The notes under the pieces were generated by a model, which was given only the letters and a program-made list of their open reading frames with translations, searched no databases and had not been told where the DNA came from. From Pseudomonas alcaligenes (GTDB lineage: Bacteria; Pseudomonadota; Gammaproteobacteria; Pseudomonadales; Pseudomonadaceae): a DNA stretch of 64,000 nt. Location: positions 3,455,501-3,519,500 of the forward strand of contig NZ_CP154874.1 of NCBI RefSeq assembly GCF_041729615.1, read 5' to 3'. Of the stretch, positions 52,393 through 61,517 are shown in pieces; the stretch's first letter is position 1; every line of letters starts with the position of its first letter. A program made the position numbers and the translations under genes.

Positions 52393-52764
52393 TCAGTGTG
52401 CCGGTGAGGCGCGTGGATTGGCCGAGGGCCAGCAGTGGCGCGGTGACGCCCGGTGTGGCAGTGCGCGCCGTGGGCGCAGACCCGCCCGGGGCTGCAGCAG
52501 CCAGGCGAGGGCGAACAGCAGGCCCAGGCAGACCAGTGCGCTACCGCTCAGGGCACAGCTGAACGGGTTACCCGCGGAGGTGGAATCCAGGTCGTCGGCG
52601 AAGCTAGCCCCGTGATGGTCGTCGGCGGAGCAAAAGAGACCGCTGCCGCTCAGCTGCAGTCCGCTGGACTGGCCATGGGCGATGGCGCAGGCGGCCAGGT
52701 TGCTCAGGATGCACAGGCAGAGCATCCAGGCGGTGGCAGCGCGACGTGACGGACTGAGGTTCAT
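52393..52764 (-). CDS. DUF2946 family protein
   Basis: A 123-residue protein with an N-terminal hydrophobic segment (12-28), cysteines in CSADDHHG and FSCAL, and a second hydrophobic helix (about 72-90). DUF2946 proteins usually lie beside PCu(A)C or TonB copper receptor genes, as here, pointing to copper handling. It is 102 bases upstream of the PCu(A)C gene on the same strand. Confidence 0.8.
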   Translation of the reverse strand: MNLSPSRRAATAWMLCLCILSNLAACAIAHGQSSGLQLSGSGLFCSADDHHGASFADDLDSTSAGNPFSCALSGSALVCLGLLFALAWLLQPRAGLRPRRALPHRASPRHCWPSANPRASPAH

Positions 52765-53189
52765 GGGCAGCGACTCTAGCATCGCCGGCCAGCCGGCAGA
52801 ATCCCCCCGGGCTGTGCCCGGATGCCGCAGCAGAGCGCTCCGAAACGGGGCGAAGCGCGGCCTTGAGCGGCGCACTTGTGCACAATCGCGAGGCAGCTTG
52901 TCAAGCTTCTGTCACAAAGCGGCGTAACCAGCTGATTCTGCGCGGCTATTTTTTAAGATATTGAAAAATAAAGAATTTTTCTGTTGGTGAAAAAAGCACC
53001 AGTTTGAGCGGGAGCCCCATTCCTTGGGGGATGGGCAAGGTTTTCACCCAGTTGTCCACGGAGTTATCCACAGCTTCTGTGGATTTTCTAGAGTCTTTGT
53101 TCTAGAGCGCCTTTTACCGTGCTTGGCAAGTCTTTACCCGGCAAAAAAAGAGAGTAGAGTGGCGCGCCCCGCAGTCAGCCAATGCTTAC
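52765..53189. other. 425-bp gap with AT-rich stretch and DnaA-box-like sites
   Basis: No gene fits. It contains the palindrome TTGTGCACAA (52876-52885), a very AT-rich segment at about 52949-52995, a perfect DnaA box TTATCCACA (53064-53072) with near matches TTGTCCACG (53052-53060) and, inverted, TGTGGATTT (53078-53086), and two TCTAGAG copies around 53087-53106. Confidence 0.55.
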
Positions 53190-53603
53190 ATGAAGTCTCG
53201 CGTCCTGCTCGCCGCCCAGCCGCAACCCGCCCCGACCACCCGCCTGCCGATCCGCCTGGCCCTGTGGCTGCTCGATCGTCCGCGCCTGGGTCATCACGCC
53301 AGTATCAAGCGCATCGCCGGACGCCTGCTCAAGCAGCCGGCGCGCCAGGGGGTGGTCGCCGCGCAGAGTCGCCTCGGCCAGCTGCTGTGCCGTGACTGCG
53401 GCAACGCGCGCGACCGCCGCATCGGCCTGGAGCTGCTGCGCCAGGCCGCGCGCGCCGGAGACCTGCGCGCCCAGCTGGAGCTCGGCCGGCATTTCAGCCA
53501 GCCGCGCCAGCGCGAGCCGCTGCAGGCCCGGCACTGGCTGGAAGCCGCCGCGGCGCAGGGCTCGCACGAGGCGCAGCGGCAGCTGCAACGTCTCAACCCC
53601 TGA
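53190..53603 (+). CDS. Sel1-repeat (TPR-like) protein
   Basis: A 137-residue, very basic protein with two or three Sel1-like repeats in residues 55-135 (for example RRIGLELLRQAARAGDLRAQLELGRHF and ARHWLEAAAAQGSHEAQRQL). The family mediates protein contacts; the partner is unknown. No signal peptide. rmuC follows 51 bases on. Confidence 0.8.
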   Translation: MKSRVLLAAQPQPAPTTRLPIRLALWLLDRPRLGHHASIKRIAGRLLKQPARQGVVAAQSRLGQLLCRDCGNARDRRIGLELLRQAARAGDLRAQLELGRHFSQPRQREPLQARHWLEAAAAQGSHEAQRQLQRLNP

Positions 53604-53654
53604 GGCGGCGCGGGTATACTGGCTGGCCTATCCGACCCGACAGCGAGCCCGCCC

Positions 53655-55142
53655 GTGCCTGTGTCCTTCGTTCCCGACTTGCCCAACCTGTTGCTCGGCA
53701 TTCTGCTCGGCGCAGCGCCGCTGGCCTTCCTGGCCTGGCGCCTGCAGCGTGGCCTGGCGGCCCAGGCCGCCGAGCGCCTGTTGCAGGAGGAGCGCCTGAG
53801 CCAGCTGCGTCTGGCCCACGACGGACTCGCCGCCCAACTCGACGGTGCCCTCGACGACCTGCGCAGCCAGCAGCAGGAAGGCGCTCGCCAGCAGGCCGAG
53901 CTGGCCGCCCTGCGCCGCGAGAGCGAGCTGCTCGGCCGCGAGCGCCTGGAGGCGCAGGCCACGGCGCGGGAGTGGACGCGCGAGCGCGAACTGAAGGAGG
54001 CCGAGCTGCGCCAGCTGGAAAGCCAGCGCGCCGCCCTGGCCGCCGAGCTGCGCGAGCAGCAGGAACACCAGCAGCAGCGCCTGAGCGATCTGCAGAACGC
54101 CCGCGACGAGCTGCGCGCGCAGTTCGCCGAGCTGGCCGGGAAGATCTTCGACGAGCGCGAGCAGCGCTTCGCCGAGACCAGCCAGCAGCGCCTGGGCCAG
54201 CTGCTCGACCCGCTCAAGGAACGTATCCAGGCCTTCGAGAAGCGCGTCGAGGAGAGCTACCAGAACGAGGCGCGCGAACGTTTCTCCCTGGCCAAGGAAC
54301 TGGAGCGCCTGCAGCAGCTCAACCAGCGCCTGGGCGACGAGGCGACCAACCTGACCCGTGCCCTCAAGGGCCAGAAGACCCAGGGCAACTGGGGCGAGCT
54401 GGTGCTCGAAAGGGTGCTGGAGCACGCCGGCCTGGAGAAGGGCCGCGAGTACCAGACCCAGGTCAGCCTCAAGGGCAGCGACGGCGAGCGCTTCCAGCCG
54501 GACGTGCTGATCCAGCTGCCAGGCGACAAGCAGGTGGTGGTCGACGCCAAGGTCAGCCTCACCGCCTACCAGGCGCTGGTCGCCGCCGAGGACGAAGCGG
54601 CGCGCGCCAGTGCCCTCAAGCAGCACGTGCTGAGCCTGCGCAGCCACCTCAAGGGCCTCTCGGTGAAGGACTACCAGCGCCTGGAAGGCCTGCACAGCCT
54701 GGATTTCGTGCTGCTCTTCGTACCCATCGAGGCGGCGTTCGCCGCCGCCCTGCAGGCCGACCCGGGGCTGTTCCAGGAGGCCTTCGAGCAGCATGTGGTG
54801 ATCGTCAGCCCGACCACCCTGCTGGCCACCCTGCGGGTGATCGACAGCCTGTGGCGCCAGGAGCGGCAGAGCCAGAATGCCCGCGATATCGCCGAGCGCG
54901 CCGGGCAGCTGTACGACAAGTTCGTCGCCTTCATCGCCGATCTGGACGAGATGGGCGGGCGCCTGCAGCAGCTGGACAAGGCCTATGCGGCGGCGCGCAA
55001 CAAGCTGTGCGAGGGCCGCGGCAACCTGATCAACCGGGTCGAGAACCTCAAGCTGCTCGGCGCGCGTGCCAGCAAGAGCCTGCCGGCCGAGCTGATCGAG
55101 CGCGCCGCCGGTATGCCGCAGCTGGACGAGGCGGGCGAGTAG
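53655..55142 (+). CDS. rmuC: DNA recombination protein RmuC
   Basis: A 495-residue protein with an N-terminal transmembrane helix (about 10-28), a long coiled coil (about 35-235) and a nuclease-like RmuC domain (about 240-450) with GNWGELVLERVLEHAGL and DVLIQLPGDKQVVVDAKVSL, the latter PD-(D/E)xK-like. RmuC limits DNA inversions at short repeats in E. coli. GTG start at 53655. Confidence 0.94.
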   Translation: MPVSFVPDLPNLLLGILLGAAPLAFLAWRLQRGLAAQAAERLLQEERLSQLRLAHDGLAAQLDGALDDLRSQQQEGARQQAELAALRRESELLGRERLEAQATAREWTRERELKEAELRQLESQRAALAAELREQQEHQQQRLSDLQNARDELRAQFAELAGKIFDEREQRFAETSQQRLGQLLDPLKERIQAFEKRVEESYQNEARERFSLAKELERLQQLNQRLGDEATNLTRALKGQKTQGNWGELVLERVLEHAGLEKGREYQTQVSLKGSDGERFQPDVLIQLPGDKQVVVDAKVSLTAYQALVAAEDEAARASALKQHVLSLRSHLKGLSVKDYQRLEGLHSLDFVLLFVPIEAAFAAALQADPGLFQEAFEQHVVIVSPTTLLATLRVIDSLWRQERQSQNARDIAERAGQLYDKFVAFIADLDEMGGRLQQLDKAYAAARNKLCEGRGNLINRVENLKLLGARASKSLPAELIERAAGMPQLDEAGE

Positions 55143-55143
55143 G

Positions 55144-56400
55144 TCAAGCCAGCAACAGGGCCGCCAGCCCCAGCAGCAGGCCCAGGGCCATCACCGGCAG
55201 GGTGCGCAGGGCCAGTTCGCGGCCGCCGAGCAGGGCGATCAGCGCGGCCTTGACCAGGCTGTTGCTGAAGGCCGCCAGGTAGATGCCCTGCACGGCCAGC
55301 TCGCTGCTCATGTCGCCCTTGGCGCTGCGCGCCAGCGACAGGGTGATGGCGTCCACGTCGCTCAGGCCGGACAGGATGGCCACGCCCCACACGCCGGCAT
55401 CGCCGAACCAGGCGCGTGCTGCCTCGATCAGCAGCAGGATCAGCGCCAGCAGGGCGGCGAAGCGCAGGGCCGGGCCGAGCTCGAAGGGGTTCTTCAGCGG
55501 CGGCTCGACCGCTTCCTGCAGCTCGTCGCCGGCGATGCGGTAGAACACCAGGGCTCCCGCGGCGTACACCAGCCCGGCCAGACCCAGCGGCAGCAGCAGG
55601 TGCGGCAGCAGCTCGGCGTTGACCAGGCCGACCTCCAGCAGCACGCGCGGGAACATCAGCGCCGAGGTGGCCAGCAGCGCGCAGGTCAGCAGGGCGCGCA
55701 GCTGGCGGCCGTCATGCAGGCGCGAGAGGGTCATGGTCATGGCGGTGGAGGAGACGATGCCGCCGAGCAGGGCAGTGACCAGCAGGCCATGGCGGGTGCC
55801 GACCACGCGGATGGCCACGTAGGCGGCGAAGCCGATGGCGGCAATCAGCACCACCATCCACCACACCGCGTAGGGGTTGAAGGCCTGCCAGGGACCGTAG
55901 CCCTGGTTGGGCAGCACCGGCAACAGTACCAGGGAAATGAACAGCAGCTTCAGCGCGCCGGACAGCTCGGCCTCGGAGAGGCGGCGCAGGCCGCTGTGCA
56001 GCGGCTCCTTGAGGCTCAGCAGCAGGGCTACCACCACCGCGCCGGCGGCTGCCAGGCTGCGTTCGTGGGCCAGCGCCAGGCTGCCGAGCAGGAAGGTCAG
56101 CAGCAGGGCCACTTCACTGGTCAGCCCCAGATCGCCGCTGCGCCTGACTTCGCCGATGTAGCCGGCCAGGGCATGCAGCCCCACCAGCAGCAGCACGGCG
56201 ATCCAGGCGGCCACGCCGAAGTGGCTGCCGAGCAGCGCCGCCAGGCCGCCGAGCAGGCCGACCAGGCTGAAGGTGCGGATGCCTGCCACCAGGTGCGTGT
56301 CGTCACTGTCGCGGGCGCGCCAGCCGCGCTCGGCGCCGATCAGCAGGCCGGCGGCGAGGGCGGTGGCAAGGTTGAGGGCAAGTTCGACGGCGGGCGACAT
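55144..56400 (-). CDS. MgtC/SapB and DUF4010 membrane protein
   Basis: A 418-residue protein with about ten or more membrane helices. The N-terminal 135 residues are MgtC/SapB-like (LLIGAERGWRAR, AGIRTFSLVGLLGGLAALLG); the rest is DUF4010. The function is unsettled; Mg-related stress and ion transport have been suggested for MgtC relatives. It is convergent with rmuC with a 1-base gap. Confidence 0.88.
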   Translation of the reverse strand: MSPAVELALNLATALAAGLLIGAERGWRARDSDDTHLVAGIRTFSLVGLLGGLAALLGSHFGVAAWIAVLLLVGLHALAGYIGEVRRSGDLGLTSEVALLLTFLLGSLALAHERSLAAAGAVVVALLLSLKEPLHSGLRRLSEAELSGALKLLFISLVLLPVLPNQGYGPWQAFNPYAVWWMVVLIAAIGFAAYVAIRVVGTRHGLLVTALLGGIVSSTAMTMTLSRLHDGRQLRALLTCALLATSALMFPRVLLEVGLVNAELLPHLLLPLGLAGLVYAAGALVFYRIAGDELQEAVEPPLKNPFELGPALRFAALLALILLLIEAARAWFGDAGVWGVAILSGLSDVDAITLSLARSAKGDMSSELAVQGIYLAAFSNSLVKAALIALLGGRELALRTLPVMALGLLLGLAALLLA

Positions 56401-56467
56401 CGGCGTTCCTTCGACGGGCTGATGGCCGCAGTCTAGCCCGCCGCGCCGGCCTTTCGCTTGCTCCAGA

Positions 56468-57166
56468 TCAGGCTACGTCGACCAGCACCACCTCGCTGTC
56501 CTCCAGGGCGGTGACGCGCACCACCTCCTCGCCGGCGATGGCCACGCCGTCGCGCTCGTCCGCCGCCACGCCATTGACCTCGATGCGCCCCTTGGCCGCC
56601 ACCAGGTAGCCCTTGCGCAGGCGGCCCAGGGGGTACTCGGCGCTCTGTCCGGCGGCCAGGGTGGCGGCGGCCATGCGCGCGTCGGCGCGGATGCGCAGGG
56701 CATCCTCGTCGCTGGCGTGGCCGCTGGCCAGGACCACGAACTGGCCAGCGCGCTCGCCGCGCGGGAAGGGCTTGGCGCCCCAGGACGGCGCCTCGCCCTG
56801 CTGGTCGGGGATGATCCAGATCTGGAAGATCTTGGTGGTGACGTCCTCCAGGTTGTACTCGGAGTGGGCGATGCCGGTACCGGCGCTCATCACCTGCACG
56901 TCACCGGCCTCGGTACGGCCCTGGTTGCCCAGGTTGTCGCGATGGCTGATGGCGCCTTCGCGGACGTAGGTGATGATCTCCATGTCGTGGTGCGGGTGCG
57001 GCGGGAAGCCCGAGCCTGCGGCGATCTCGTCGTCGTTCCAGACGCGCAGGCGGCCCCAGTTGACCCGCTGCGGGTCCTGGTACTCGGCGAAGGAGAAGTG
57101 ATGGCGGGCGTTGAGCCAGCCGTGGTTGGCATGGCCGAGGGTGGCGAAGGGGCGGACTTCGATCAT
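56468..57166 (-). CDS. Pirin-family bicupin protein
   Basis: A 232-residue bicupin. The N-terminal cupin has metal ligands in HPHHDMEIITYVREGAISHRDNLGN, and the C-terminal cupin is degenerate. Relatives include E. coli YhhW, a quercetin 2,3-dioxygenase in vitro. The physiological role is unknown. It is separated from the mgtC-like gene by 67 bases on the same strand. Confidence 0.92.
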   Translation of the reverse strand: MIEVRPFATLGHANHGWLNARHHFSFAEYQDPQRVNWGRLRVWNDDEIAAGSGFPPHPHHDMEIITYVREGAISHRDNLGNQGRTEAGDVQVMSAGTGIAHSEYNLEDVTTKIFQIWIIPDQQGEAPSWGAKPFPRGERAGQFVVLASGHASDEDALRIRADARMAAATLAAGQSAEYPLGRLRKGYLVAAKGRIEVNGVAADERDGVAIAGEEVVRVTALEDSEVVLVDVA

Positions 57167-57283
57167 GGCGAGACTCCAGTGACTGCAGCGCGGCAGTGCG
57201 GTGCAGGAATGGCTGCATGATCTATCGATTTATAGTTGAATAAAAGCGCAAAAAATCCAGTTTATAAATCTACTAATTAGATT

Positions 57284-57318
57284 GGTTTGGGCCGTGCCAG
57301 GCAGGCACGGCCCAAACC
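57284..57318. terminator. Terminator hairpin after the Old Yellow Enzyme gene
   Basis: A perfect 15-bp stem (57284-57298 with 57304-57318), five-base loop. The downstream minus-strand sequence is AT-rich but without a pure T-run. It ends the ArsR-MFS-OYE operon; a very AT-rich stretch next to it (57220-57285) may hold the pirin promoter. Confidence 0.75.
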
Positions 57319-57332
57319 CAGGCCTTCGCAGC

Positions 57333-58382
57333 TTACAGGCGCGGGTAGTCGATGTAGCCGACCGGGCCCTGGGCGTAGAACAGCTCGGGGCGCGGCTCGT
57401 TGAGCGGGGCGTCCTGGGCCAGGCGTTCGACCAGGTCGGGGTTGGCGATGAAGGGGATGCCGAAGGCCACGGCGTCGGCCTTGCCTGCGGCCAGCCAGGC
57501 GTTGGCCTGCTCCTTGGTGAAGCGCTCGTTGGCGATCACCAGGCCGCCGAACTGCTCCTTGAGGTAGGGCGTCAGGCTGTCCTCACCTTCCTTCTCGCGG
57601 GTGCAGATGAAGGCCACGCCGCGCTTGCCCAGCTCGCGGGCCACATAGCCGAAGGTCTCGCGCGGGTTGGCGTCGCCCATGTCGTGGGCGTCCTGGCGCG
57701 GTGCCAGGTGCACGCCGACGCGGTCGGCGCCCCACACCGAGATGGCGGCATCGGTGACTTCCAGCAGCAGGCGCGCGCGGTTCTCCACGGAGCCGCCGTA
57801 CTGGTCGTTGCGCTGGTTGGTGCTGCTCTGCAGGAACTGGTCGAGCAGGTAGCCGTTGGCGCCGTGGATCTCCACGCCGTCGAAGCCGGCGGCCTTGGCA
57901 TTCTCGGCGCCGTGGCGGTAGGCCTCGACGATCTCGGCGATCTCCTCGGTTTCCAGGGCACGCGGAGTGACGAATTCCTTGATCGGGCGCACCAGGCTGA
58001 CATGCCCGGCCGGCTTGACGGCGCTCGGTGCCACTGGCAGCTCGCCGTTTAGGTAGACGGGGTCGGAGACCCGGCCGACGTGCCACAGCTGCAGGAAGAT
58101 GCGCCCGCCGTTGGCGTGCACGGCGCGGGTGATGTTGAGCCAGCCGCGCACCTGGTCTTCGGACCAGATGCCGGGGGTGTCCGGGTAGCCGACGCCCATC
58201 GGCGTCACCGAGGTGGCTTCGCTGAGGATCAGGCCGGCCGAGGCGCGCTGCACGTAGTACTCGGCCATCAGCGCGTTGGGCACGCGGCCTGCGTCGGCAC
58301 GGCAGCGGGTCAGCGGGGCCATGATGATGCGGTTGGGCAGTTGCAGGCTGCCGAGCTTGAGCGGATCGAACAGGGTGGTCAT
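57333..58382 (-). CDS. Old Yellow Enzyme family alkene reductase
   Basis: A 349-residue FMN-dependent TIM barrel of the NemA/OYE class. Visible motifs: NRIIMAPLTRCRA near the N-terminus, the substrate-binding histidine region HGANGYLLDQFLQSSTNQRNDQYGGS, and LQLWHVGRVSDP. It reduces activated C=C bonds or nitro compounds with NADPH. Third gene of an ArsR-MFS-OYE operon, 18 bases after the MFS stop. Confidence 0.94.
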   Translation of the reverse strand: MTTLFDPLKLGSLQLPNRIIMAPLTRCRADAGRVPNALMAEYYVQRASAGLILSEATSVTPMGVGYPDTPGIWSEDQVRGWLNITRAVHANGGRIFLQLWHVGRVSDPVYLNGELPVAPSAVKPAGHVSLVRPIKEFVTPRALETEEIAEIVEAYRHGAENAKAAGFDGVEIHGANGYLLDQFLQSSTNQRNDQYGGSVENRARLLLEVTDAAISVWGADRVGVHLAPRQDAHDMGDANPRETFGYVARELGKRGVAFICTREKEGEDSLTPYLKEQFGGLVIANERFTKEQANAWLAAGKADAVAFGIPFIANPDLVERLAQDAPLNEPRPELFYAQGPVGYIDYPRL

Positions 58383-58400
58383 GGTGCGGTCTCCAGTGGG

Positions 58401-59567
58401 TCAGTCCAGCAGGGGTTCGGCGGCTGGGATGCTGCCGAGGGAAGTCGTGAGCAGGGCGGCGAGCAGCGCCAGGGCGGCCAGCGCGGCGGCGGCCAGGGGC
58501 ACACTGGTGAGGCCCAGGCCCTGGCTGATCACCAGGCCGCCGATCCAGGCGCCAAGGGCATTGCCCAGGTTGAAGGCGCCGATGTTGAGGGTGGCCACCA
58601 GGTTCGGCGCGGCCTGGCCGAAGTTCATCACGTTGACCTGCAGGGCCGGCACGGCGGCGAAGGCGGCCATGGCCCAGAGCAGCAGGTTGATTTCCAGCGG
58701 AACCAGCAGCGGGCTGCTCCAGCGTACCAGCGAGGAGAGCAGGGCCAGGGTCAGCAGGATGCCGGCCAGCGCGGTGGCCAGGTTCCAGTCGGCCAGGCGC
58801 CCACCGATCAGGTTGCCCAGGGTCAGGCCGACGCCGATCAGCAGCAGGGTCCAGGTGATGCCGCGCGGCGATACGCCGGTGACCTCGCCGAGCAGCGGGG
58901 CGATGTAGGTGAACAGGGCGAACACGGCGGCGGAGAACAGCACGGTGGTGCTCAGCGCCAGCCACAGGCCGGCGCCGCGCATGGCGGCCAGCTCGCCGCG
59001 CAGGTCGGCCGGCTCCTGCTGCTGATTGTTCGGCAGCACGCGCCACAGGCCGATAAAGGCGACGATTCCGATTGCTGTGACGGCCCAGAAGGTCGAGCGC
59101 CAGCCGGCGTACTGGCCGAGTGCAGTACCCAGCGGCACGCCGAGCACGTTGGCCAGGGTCAGGCCGGTGAACATCAGGGCCACGGCTGAGGCCTTGCGGT
59201 TCTCCGGCACCAGGCTGGCGGCGACCACCGAGCCGATGCCGAAGAAGGCGCCGTGGCAGAGTGCGGTGACCACCCGTGCGACCATCAGCAGCTCGTAGTC
59301 GGCGGCGGTGGCGCACAGCAGGTTGCCGATGACGAAGATGCCCATCAGGCCAAGCAGGGCCAGCTTGCGTGGCCAGTTGGCGGTGACCAGGGCCATGAAC
59401 GGCGCGCCGAGGGCCACGCCCAGGGCATAGCCGGTGACCAGCCAGCCGGCGCCGGGAATGGATACGCCGAGATCAGCGGCCACCTCGGGCAGCAGGCCCA
59501 TGATGACGAATTCCGTGGTGCCGATGGCAAACGCGGACAAAGCGAGGACGAGAAGCGGTAACGGCAT
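58401..59567 (-). CDS. MFS efflux transporter, DHA1 family
   Basis: A 388-residue protein with 12 transmembrane helices and the antiporter-type motif GWLVTGYALGVALGAPFMALVTANWPRK (motif A region). It resembles the AraJ/YdhP arabinose-efflux-like group, which often export drugs or sugars. It lies between an ArsR-type regulator and an alkene reductase, suggesting export of the same reactive compounds. Confidence 0.9.
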   Translation of the reverse strand: MPLPLLVLALSAFAIGTTEFVIMGLLPEVAADLGVSIPGAGWLVTGYALGVALGAPFMALVTANWPRKLALLGLMGIFVIGNLLCATAADYELLMVARVVTALCHGAFFGIGSVVAASLVPENRKASAVALMFTGLTLANVLGVPLGTALGQYAGWRSTFWAVTAIGIVAFIGLWRVLPNNQQQEPADLRGELAAMRGAGLWLALSTTVLFSAAVFALFTYIAPLLGEVTGVSPRGITWTLLLIGVGLTLGNLIGGRLADWNLATALAGILLTLALLSSLVRWSSPLLVPLEINLLLWAMAAFAAVPALQVNVMNFGQAAPNLVATLNIGAFNLGNALGAWIGGLVISQGLGLTSVPLAAAALAALALLAALLTTSLGSIPAAEPLLD

Positions 59568-59623
59568 GGGGCCGGCTCCTGAAACGAATCGGTGATGGAA
59601 GGGCCCGTCGTGCCGGGCCGGGC

Positions 59624-59929
59624 TCAGAGTTGTTGGTCGAGGCTTCTCAGGAAGGCCTGGATGACGGCCTCGTTACGCTTGAAGAAGCTCCATTGGCCGA
59701 CCTTGCGACAGGTCACCAGGCCGGCGCGTTGCAGCGTCGCCAGGTGCGCCGAGACGCTCGACTGGGACAGGCCGCAGCGCTCGAACTTGCCGGCGCACAC
59801 GCCCAGCTCCAGCGGGTGTTCCTGGTCGGCGAAGTGCTTTTCCGGCTCCTTCAGCCACTGCAGGATCTCGCGGCGCACCGGGTGGGCCAGGGCCTTGATG
59901 ATTTCGTCGAGGTCGATGGAGTCGGACAT
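59624..59929 (-). CDS. ArsR-family winged-helix regulator
   Basis: A 101-residue ArsR/HTH_20-type repressor: KALAHPVRREILQWL, then the recognition helix LSQSSVSAHLATLQRAGLVTCRK. Cysteines C45, C52 and C74 are present, but there is no classic ELCVCDL metal motif; redox or electrophile sensing through Cys is possible. First gene of the ArsR-MFS-OYE operon, which it probably represses. Confidence 0.88.
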   Translation of the reverse strand: MSDSIDLDEIIKALAHPVRREILQWLKEPEKHFADQEHPLELGVCAGKFERCGLSQSSVSAHLATLQRAGLVTCRKVGQWSFFKRNEAVIQAFLRSLDQQL

Positions 59930-60069
59930 GGCGGCGGACTGCGCGTATCGGATTGAGGCGAACTGTATATCGGGCTTTCCCGATGCGCAGATCGTTTGTT
60001 CCGATAGCGACTATCGACGCTGCTGATGGGCAGGCCGCGAGCCTGCGCGTGGCTCGCGGCCGGGGTGGG

Positions 60070-60237
60070 TCATTCGGCCAGCGGCTCGAACTCGTCCTTC
60101 ACCCGGATCGCGCAGTCCGGGCAGGCGAAGTCGTCCGGCAGGGCGTCCCAGGGCGTGCCGGCCGGGTAGCCCTGGTGCGGCTCGCCGCGGGCCTCGTCGT
60201 AGCAGTAGCCGCATTCTGGACAACGGTAGCGGCTCAT
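60070..60237 (-). CDS. rubA: Rubredoxin
   Basis: A 55-residue rubredoxin with the two iron-binding pairs C6-x2-C9 (CPECG) and C39-x2-C42 (CPDCA), and the usual aromatic core (Y4, Y13, W30, F37). It passes electrons from rubredoxin reductase to AlkB. The ATG at 60237 overlaps the alkB stop (ATGA). No reductase gene is in the window. Confidence 0.95.
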   Translation of the reverse strand: MSRYRCPECGYCYDEARGEPHQGYPAGTPWDALPDDFACPDCAIRVKDEFEPLAE

Positions 60238-61394
60238 GCGGCGTGCTCTTGCAGGCCGTAGCGGCGCATCAGGCGCTCGCGCAGGCCCGGCTGGAAGTTG
60301 ATGCGCGCCGCATCGCCCTGCACTGCCGCGATCAGCCGCGGGTTCATCAGGCGGAACCACAATGGCGGCACGTAGGCCAGCAGGTACATGCCGAAGTAGC
60401 CGCTGGGCAGGCGCGGCAGGTCGGGGAAGTTGCGCAGCGACTGGTAGCGCCGGGTCGGGTGGGCGTGGTGGTCGGAATGGCGCTGCAGGTGGAACAGCGC
60501 CCAGTTGGAGAACAGGTGGTTGCTGTTCCACGAATGGTGCGGCTGGCACACCTCGTAGCGGCCATTTTCCAGCTTGCGGCGCAGCAGGCCGTAGTGCTCC
60601 AGGTAGTTGGCCGAGGTCAGCTGGAAGGCGCCCCAGAAGGCGCTGAGCAGGAGGAACGGCAGGATCTGCCAGCCCAGCGCGGCCACCAGCGCGCCGTACA
60701 GCGCCAGGCTGATCAGCGCCGGCTGCAGCACCTCGTTGTCCAGGCTCCAGGGGCCCTTGCCACAGCGCGCCAGGCGTTCCCGCTCCAGCTGCCAGGCGCG
60801 GCGGAAGCCGCCCGGCATCTCGCGCAGGACGAAACGGTAGATCGACTCGCCCATGCGCGACGAGGCCGGGTCGACCGGCGTCGCCACATCGCGGTGATGG
60901 CCGCGGTTGTGTTCGATGTAGAAGTGCCCGTAGCAGGCCGGCGCCAGCGCCAGCTTGGCCAGCCAACGCTCCAGGGTGCTCTTCTTGTGGCCCATCTCGT
61001 GGCCCAGGTTGATGGCGAAACCCAGGCCGCCACCGGTGTTGATGATCATCGCCAGCAGGCCGGTTGCGCTCAGCGGCTGGCTGGCGACGAATACGCAGAT
61101 GGCGATGAACGAGGCCCACAGCACCGGCACCAGCAGGTAGGTGATCCAGCGGTAGTAGGGATCGGCTTCCAGCGCCGGCACCTCGGACTCCGGCGGGTTG
61201 CTCGGGTCCTCGCCGATCAGCGCGTCCAGCAGCGGGATGCCGAAATAGAAGAACAGCGGCGACAGCCACAGCCAGAGTTCGCTGGGCGACACCAGCAGGT
61301 ACAGCGCCGGGCCGATCAGCCCGAGGGTGGGAACGAACAGCGACAGCAGCCACAGCGGGCGCTTCTGGTCACGGTAGGGCAGGGCGATATCCAT
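60234..61394 (-). CDS. alkB: Alkane 1-monooxygenase AlkB
   Basis: A 386-residue membrane di-iron hydroxylase with about six helices and the conserved His motifs: GHEMGHKKS (H132, H136), EHNRGHHRD (H162, H166, H167), NYLEHYGL (H267) and LQRHSDHHAHP (H306, H309, H310, H312). It hydroxylates the terminal carbon of n-alkanes. It forms an operon with rubA and is divergent from an AraC-type regulator. Confidence 0.96.
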   Translation of the reverse strand: MDIALPYRDQKRPLWLLSLFVPTLGLIGPALYLLVSPSELWLWLSPLFFYFGIPLLDALIGEDPSNPPESEVPALEADPYYRWITYLLVPVLWASFIAICVFVASQPLSATGLLAMIINTGGGLGFAINLGHEMGHKKSTLERWLAKLALAPACYGHFYIEHNRGHHRDVATPVDPASSRMGESIYRFVLREMPGGFRRAWQLERERLARCGKGPWSLDNEVLQPALISLALYGALVAALGWQILPFLLLSAFWGAFQLTSANYLEHYGLLRRKLENGRYEVCQPHHSWNSNHLFSNWALFHLQRHSDHHAHPTRRYQSLRNFPDLPRLPSGYFGMYLLAYVPPLWFRLMNPRLIAAVQGDAARINFQPGLRERLMRRYGLQEHAA

Positions 61395-61517
61395 GTTGTT
61401 CTCTCCGAGGTTCTACGACCTGTGGCCAGCATGGACCGCATTGGTGTTGCGCAGAACCGTTGAGATGGGCAGAAAATCGTCATATGGTGACAGTCGAGCC
61501 CCGCGCCGGAAGCCGCC

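Noticed and set aside
53972..55282. 436-codon frame inside rmuC
   Set aside because: Arg/Ala/Gly-rich frame-shifted reading of rmuC.
57583..59316. 577-codon minus-strand frame across the MFS and OYE genes
   Set aside because: Alternate frame of two well-identified genes; composition is arginine/proline-rich noise.
60241..61353. Long frame-shifted reading of alkB continuous with rubredoxin
   Set aside because: Only the last 55 codons, from the ATG at 60237, encode a protein (rubredoxin); the rest is the wrong frame of alkB.
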